Assembly (NCBI RefSeq): GCF_014204915.1
Contig: NZ_JACHMH010000001.1
Coordinates: 6,907,501-6,971,500 of the forward strand
Length of the DNA stretch: 64,000 nt
Source: Crossiella cryophila
GTDB taxonomy: Bacteria > Actinomycetota > Actinomycetes > Mycobacteriales > Pseudonocardiaceae
Direction: 5' to 3'
The notes under the pieces were generated by a model. That model saw nothing but the letters and a program-made list of their open reading frames with translations. It had not been told where the DNA came from and did no database searches. Below, one piece after another: positions 61,697 through 64,000 of this stretch. Each line of letters begins with the position of its first letter. Position 1 is the first letter of the stretch. The position numbers were made by a program, and so were the translations under genes.

Positions 61697-62602
61697 ATGC
61701 GTGCTGTCCGGATCCACCAGTTCGGCGGACCCGAGGTCCTGCGGGTCGAGGAAGTCGCCGAGCCGACCCCGGGCCCCGGCGAGGTGCTCATCCGCACCAT
61801 CGCCACCAGCATCAACCCGGTCGACGACAAGACCCGCACCGGCGCCATCGGCGACGCCACCCCACCCCTGCCACTCACCCTGGGCTGGGACCTGGCCGGG
61901 GTGATCGTCGACGGCGGCACCAGCGAGTTCCGCCCCGGCGACCGCGTCATCGCCATGTCCCACCAACTCGCCACCACCCGCGGCACCTGGGCCGACCTGG
62001 TCGTCCTGGCCGCCGACGTGCTCGCCCCCGCCCCCACCACCGTCAGCCTCACCGAAGCCGCCACCCTGCCCCTGCCCGGTCTCACCGCCGTCCAGACACT
62101 GGACTGGCTGGCCGTCGCCGCGGGTGACCGCCTGCTCATCGCGGGCGCGGCGGGCGCGGTCGGCGGCCTGGCCGTGCAGCTCGCGCGCACCCGCGGCGCC
62201 CAGGTGCACGCGCTGGTCTCCCGCGAGGCCCAGCTGCCGGTGGTCAAGGAGTTCGGCGCGGAGTTCGCCACCACCGATCCGGCTGACCTGGCCGACGGCG
62301 GTTACGACGCGGTGTTCGACACCTTTGGCGCGTTCGTCACCGATGCGGTGGTCGACGGGGGGCGGTACGCCTCGATCGCCAGTCAGGCTGGGCCGGTGCC
62401 CGATCTGTCGGCGCGGGGGGTGCGGACGACGATCAACCAGGTGGTCGAGGACGGGGCTGGGTTGCGTGAACTCAGCGGGCTGGTCGACTCGGGGGCGCTG
62501 GTGTTGCGGGTGGCGGAGAGTTTCCCGGTGCGGGAGGTGCGGGCGGCGCACGAGCGGTTCGCGGTGGGTGGCGGGAACGGGAAAATCACGCTGACCTTCT
62601 GA
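61697..62602 (+). CDS. Zinc-independent quinone oxidoreductase (MDR family)
   Basis: A 301-residue NADPH-dependent MDR protein (MRAVRIHQFGGPEVLRVEEV). The cofactor loop is IAGAAGAVGGLAVQLAR, the GroES-like N-domain has SINPVDDKTR, and structural zinc Cys residues are absent. It reduces quinones or enones in the cytoplasm. ATG at 61697 follows GAGGGGGCT. It begins 74 bases after the nSTAND gene and is followed by a strong hairpin. Confidence 0.9.
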   Translation: MRAVRIHQFGGPEVLRVEEVAEPTPGPGEVLIRTIATSINPVDDKTRTGAIGDATPPLPLTLGWDLAGVIVDGGTSEFRPGDRVIAMSHQLATTRGTWADLVVLAADVLAPAPTTVSLTEAATLPLPGLTAVQTLDWLAVAAGDRLLIAGAAGAVGGLAVQLARTRGAQVHALVSREAQLPVVKEFGAEFATTDPADLADGGYDAVFDTFGAFVTDAVVDGGRYASIASQAGPVPDLSARGVRTTINQVVEDGAGLRELSGLVDSGALVLRVAESFPVREVRAAHERFAVGGGNGKITLTF

Positions 62603-62605
62603 CCT

Positions 62606-62640
62606 GTCGGCCCCGGACACAACGAGTGTCCGGGGCCGGC
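62606..62640. terminator. Strong hairpin, bidirectional terminator candidate
   Basis: GGCCCCGGACAC (62609-62620) and GTGTCCGGGGCC (62626-62637) pair perfectly around the loop AACGA, with three more pairs possible outside. It occupies the gap between the convergent oxidoreductase and RHS genes. No T-tract is present. Confidence 0.85.
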
Positions 62641-62659
62641 ATTCGCTACTGGGCTTTAC

Positions 62660-64000
62660 TCAGAAGCACCACCCGAACTTGGCACAGCCCAACCATTTGG
62701 CCACCGATTTGGAGTAGTCCCACAGGCCTTCCGCCAGTGCCCGGGAATTCTCGTGCCGGTCAGACCGATAGAAGCTGTTGATCAGATTCCGGTAGATGTT
62801 GACCGCCATCCCCCGGATGTAGTGCTTGGCCAGATAGTTGGCCACCGCGTATCGGGCCACCGCCCGGGAAGCGCTGGCGGCGATCTTCCGGGCCAGCAGG
62901 CGCCCCGCCACCACCACTACCTGGAAAGCCAGCCGGGCGACAACCCACCAGAACTTCCCGTCCAGGTCGAGCTTGTTGATCGGGTCCGCGGCCGTGTAGT
63001 CGTAATCGTTGGCCGAACCCCCCTCAACCGGATCCACCGACAGGAACCGCCCCAGCACCGGCAGATAAGGCCGGGCGCCCATCTGCACAACCGCGAGTGC
63101 CCCGGCATGTTCATACGGCCGCTGATGCTGCCCAAGCCAGCCATAATCCATCTGCCCCGGCTGGTTGTCCGGCACATTGTCCGGCGCGACAACACCATCG
63201 GCCTTCACCGGCTCACCGAACGGCGTGTAGGTCCGCAACTCGCCGACCTGCTTGCCATCCACCCCGGTGGTCAGCGAGATGTCGCCGCGCACACTCGGGT
63301 GATCCCAGGTTGACGCCGCACCGCCCTTGAGCGTGTGCAGCACACCCCCTGGCAATGCGATGGACCGGGAAATCAGTCGCTTGTCCGGGCCGAGGGTGAT
63401 TTCCGAAGTGTCCCCGTCGGCCGTATGGCCTTGCCGGACAACGCCGTTCTCACTGCTGTTGACCGCGGTGCGTTGCACGATGCGGTCGGTGGCGTCCCGG
63501 ATGTAGCTGACCTCCGCCGGATCCGGACCCGTGGTGCGGGCGGAGATGTTGCGGTCCGCGCCGTCCCAGCCGAGCACGGTGGTGGCCGGGCCGCTGGTGA
63601 AGCCGGTGGTGTTGCCGCGGCTGTCGTAGCTGAATCCGGTCAGCGCGTTGGCGCCGATGGTCCTGGTGATGCGGTCGGCCGCGTCGTAGCAGTAGGCGGT
63701 GGTCGCGGTGCCCGCCGCGGTCTGGTCGTGCAGCCACATCCGGTTGGTGTTGCGGCCCGCGTTGGCCTGCGTGCCGCTGGGGCACTCGGCGTGGCTGTCG
63801 CTGGTGTAGTCGTAGCGGTACTTGTGCCCTGCCACCCAGGCTTCTTGCAACCGTCCGGTGGGATCGTAGCTGTAGTTCGGGCCGTCCGGGCGGGGGTCGA
63901 CCCCACCCAGTGACTCGTCGATGACGGTGCCCGCGCTGGTGCGCTTGACGGTCGAGGCGATTTCCTTGCCGTCGCTGAGTTTCCAGGTGAGTCCGACCAG
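62660..64000 (-). CDS. RHS/YD-repeat protein, C-terminal part (N-terminus beyond the window)
   Basis: At least 446 residues, open to the right edge, so the start lies outside. YD-type repeats (YSYDPTGRLQEAW, FSYDSRGNTTGF) lead into the conserved RHS core end (GARPYLPVLGRFLSVDPVEGG, NDYDYTAADPINKLDLDG). About 100 variable residues follow (FWWVVARLAFQVVVVAGRLLA onward to the end at WCF). In RHS proteins this C-terminal tip is usually a toxin released by autoproteolysis at the core end. The tip here is hydrophobic and basic at first, without a recognised nuclease or deaminase motif. No immunity gene lies downstream, because the next gene is convergent and only 57 bases away. Confidence 0.88.
   Translation of the reverse strand: MVGLTWKLSDGKEIASTVKRTSAGTVIDESLGGVDPRPDGPNYSYDPTGRLQEAWVAGHKYRYDYTSDSHAECPSGTQANAGRNTNRMWLHDQTAAGTATTAYCYDAADRITRTIGANALTGFSYDSRGNTTGFTSGPATTVLGWDGADRNISARTTGPDPAEVSYIRDATDRIVQRTAVNSSENGVVRQGHTADGDTSEITLGPDKRLISRSIALPGGVLHTLKGGAASTWDHPSVRGDISLTTGVDGKQVGELRTYTPFGEPVKADGVVAPDNVPDNQPGQMDYGWLGQHQRPYEHAGALAVVQMGARPYLPVLGRFLSVDPVEGGSANDYDYTAADPINKLDLDGKFWWVVARLAFQVVVVAGRLLARKIAASASRAVARYAVANYLAKHYIRGMAVNIYRNLINSFYRSDRHENSRALAEGLWDYSKSVAKWLGCAKFGWCF

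Noticed and set aside
1-64000. tRNA or rRNA genes
   Set aside because: Reading both strands, I saw no T-loop GGTTCGAATCC-like sequence with a matching acceptor stem and no rRNA stretch; a covariance-model scan would settle this.

Overview
The window is high-GC DNA (roughly 70% or more by eye) with dense, often 4-base-overlapping genes, GTG starts, a type VII (ESX) secretion locus, SARP/AfsR, LAL and PucR regulators, several cytochromes P450 and an RHS gene. This points to a filamentous actinomycete, most likely in the order Pseudonocardiales; that placement is inference, because no rRNA or tRNA gene is present.

Layout. (1) 1-8639, minus strand: one end of an ESX locus. It encodes two WXG100 proteins, an atypical LuxR regulator, a small helical secretion-associated protein, a giant Pro/Gly-rich WXG protein and the N-terminal 1270 residues of EccC, which runs off the left edge. 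(2) 8838-12989: a TetR regulator divergent from an FAD monooxygenase, then about 1.3 kb of degenerate palindromic repeats (11031-12320, about 27 units at a 43-51 bp pitch) filling the gap to a convergent GNAT acetyltransferase. (3) 13030-38708: a terpenoid-type biosynthetic region. It holds an AfsR-like regulator, a class II (squalene-hopene-like) cyclase, a P450, a polyprenyl diphosphate synthase, a UbiA-family membrane enzyme, an FAD monooxygenase, four more P450s, a methyltransferase, two cobalamin-type radical SAM enzymes, an alpha/beta hydrolase, two divergent SARPs, an SDR, an aldo/keto reductase and a terpene synthase fused to a P450. One of the two SARPs is joined through a membrane helix to an extracellular GH16-like domain. 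(4) 38750-39142: a guanidine-III riboswitch ahead of an SMR (Gdx-type) exporter. (5) 39182-51444: mostly catabolic and secreted functions. These are a GH5 cellulase, a PucR regulator divergent from a FAH-RraA fusion across an 18-bp palindrome, a secreted HAD phosphatase, a secreted peptidase, an IS5-type MITE, a lipoprotein, an AraC relic, an NB-ARC/TPR protein, and an AA10 LPMO behind a CebR-type box. (6) 51651-62602: a LAL regulator, a PucR-like regulator, a BTAD regulator, an O-methyltransferase, a large HTH-nSTAND-TM-WD40 protein and a quinone oxidoreductase. (7) 62660-right edge: the C-terminal part of an RHS/YD-repeat protein.

How region 3 may work (inference). The polyprenyl synthase would supply a C20 or longer diphosphate. 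The class II cyclase, UbiA enzyme and FAD epoxidase/hydroxylase would build or attach a cyclised terpenoid. P450s, the methyltransferase and the radical SAM enzymes would decorate it. The fused terpene synthase-P450 could make a second, separately oxidised terpene.

The most unusual items are the terpene synthase-P450 fusion, the membrane-anchored SARP with a GH16 sensor-like domain, and a palindromic repeat family that forms a dense intergenic array and also appears inside reading frames, including four tandem copies in the linker of the GH16 SARP.
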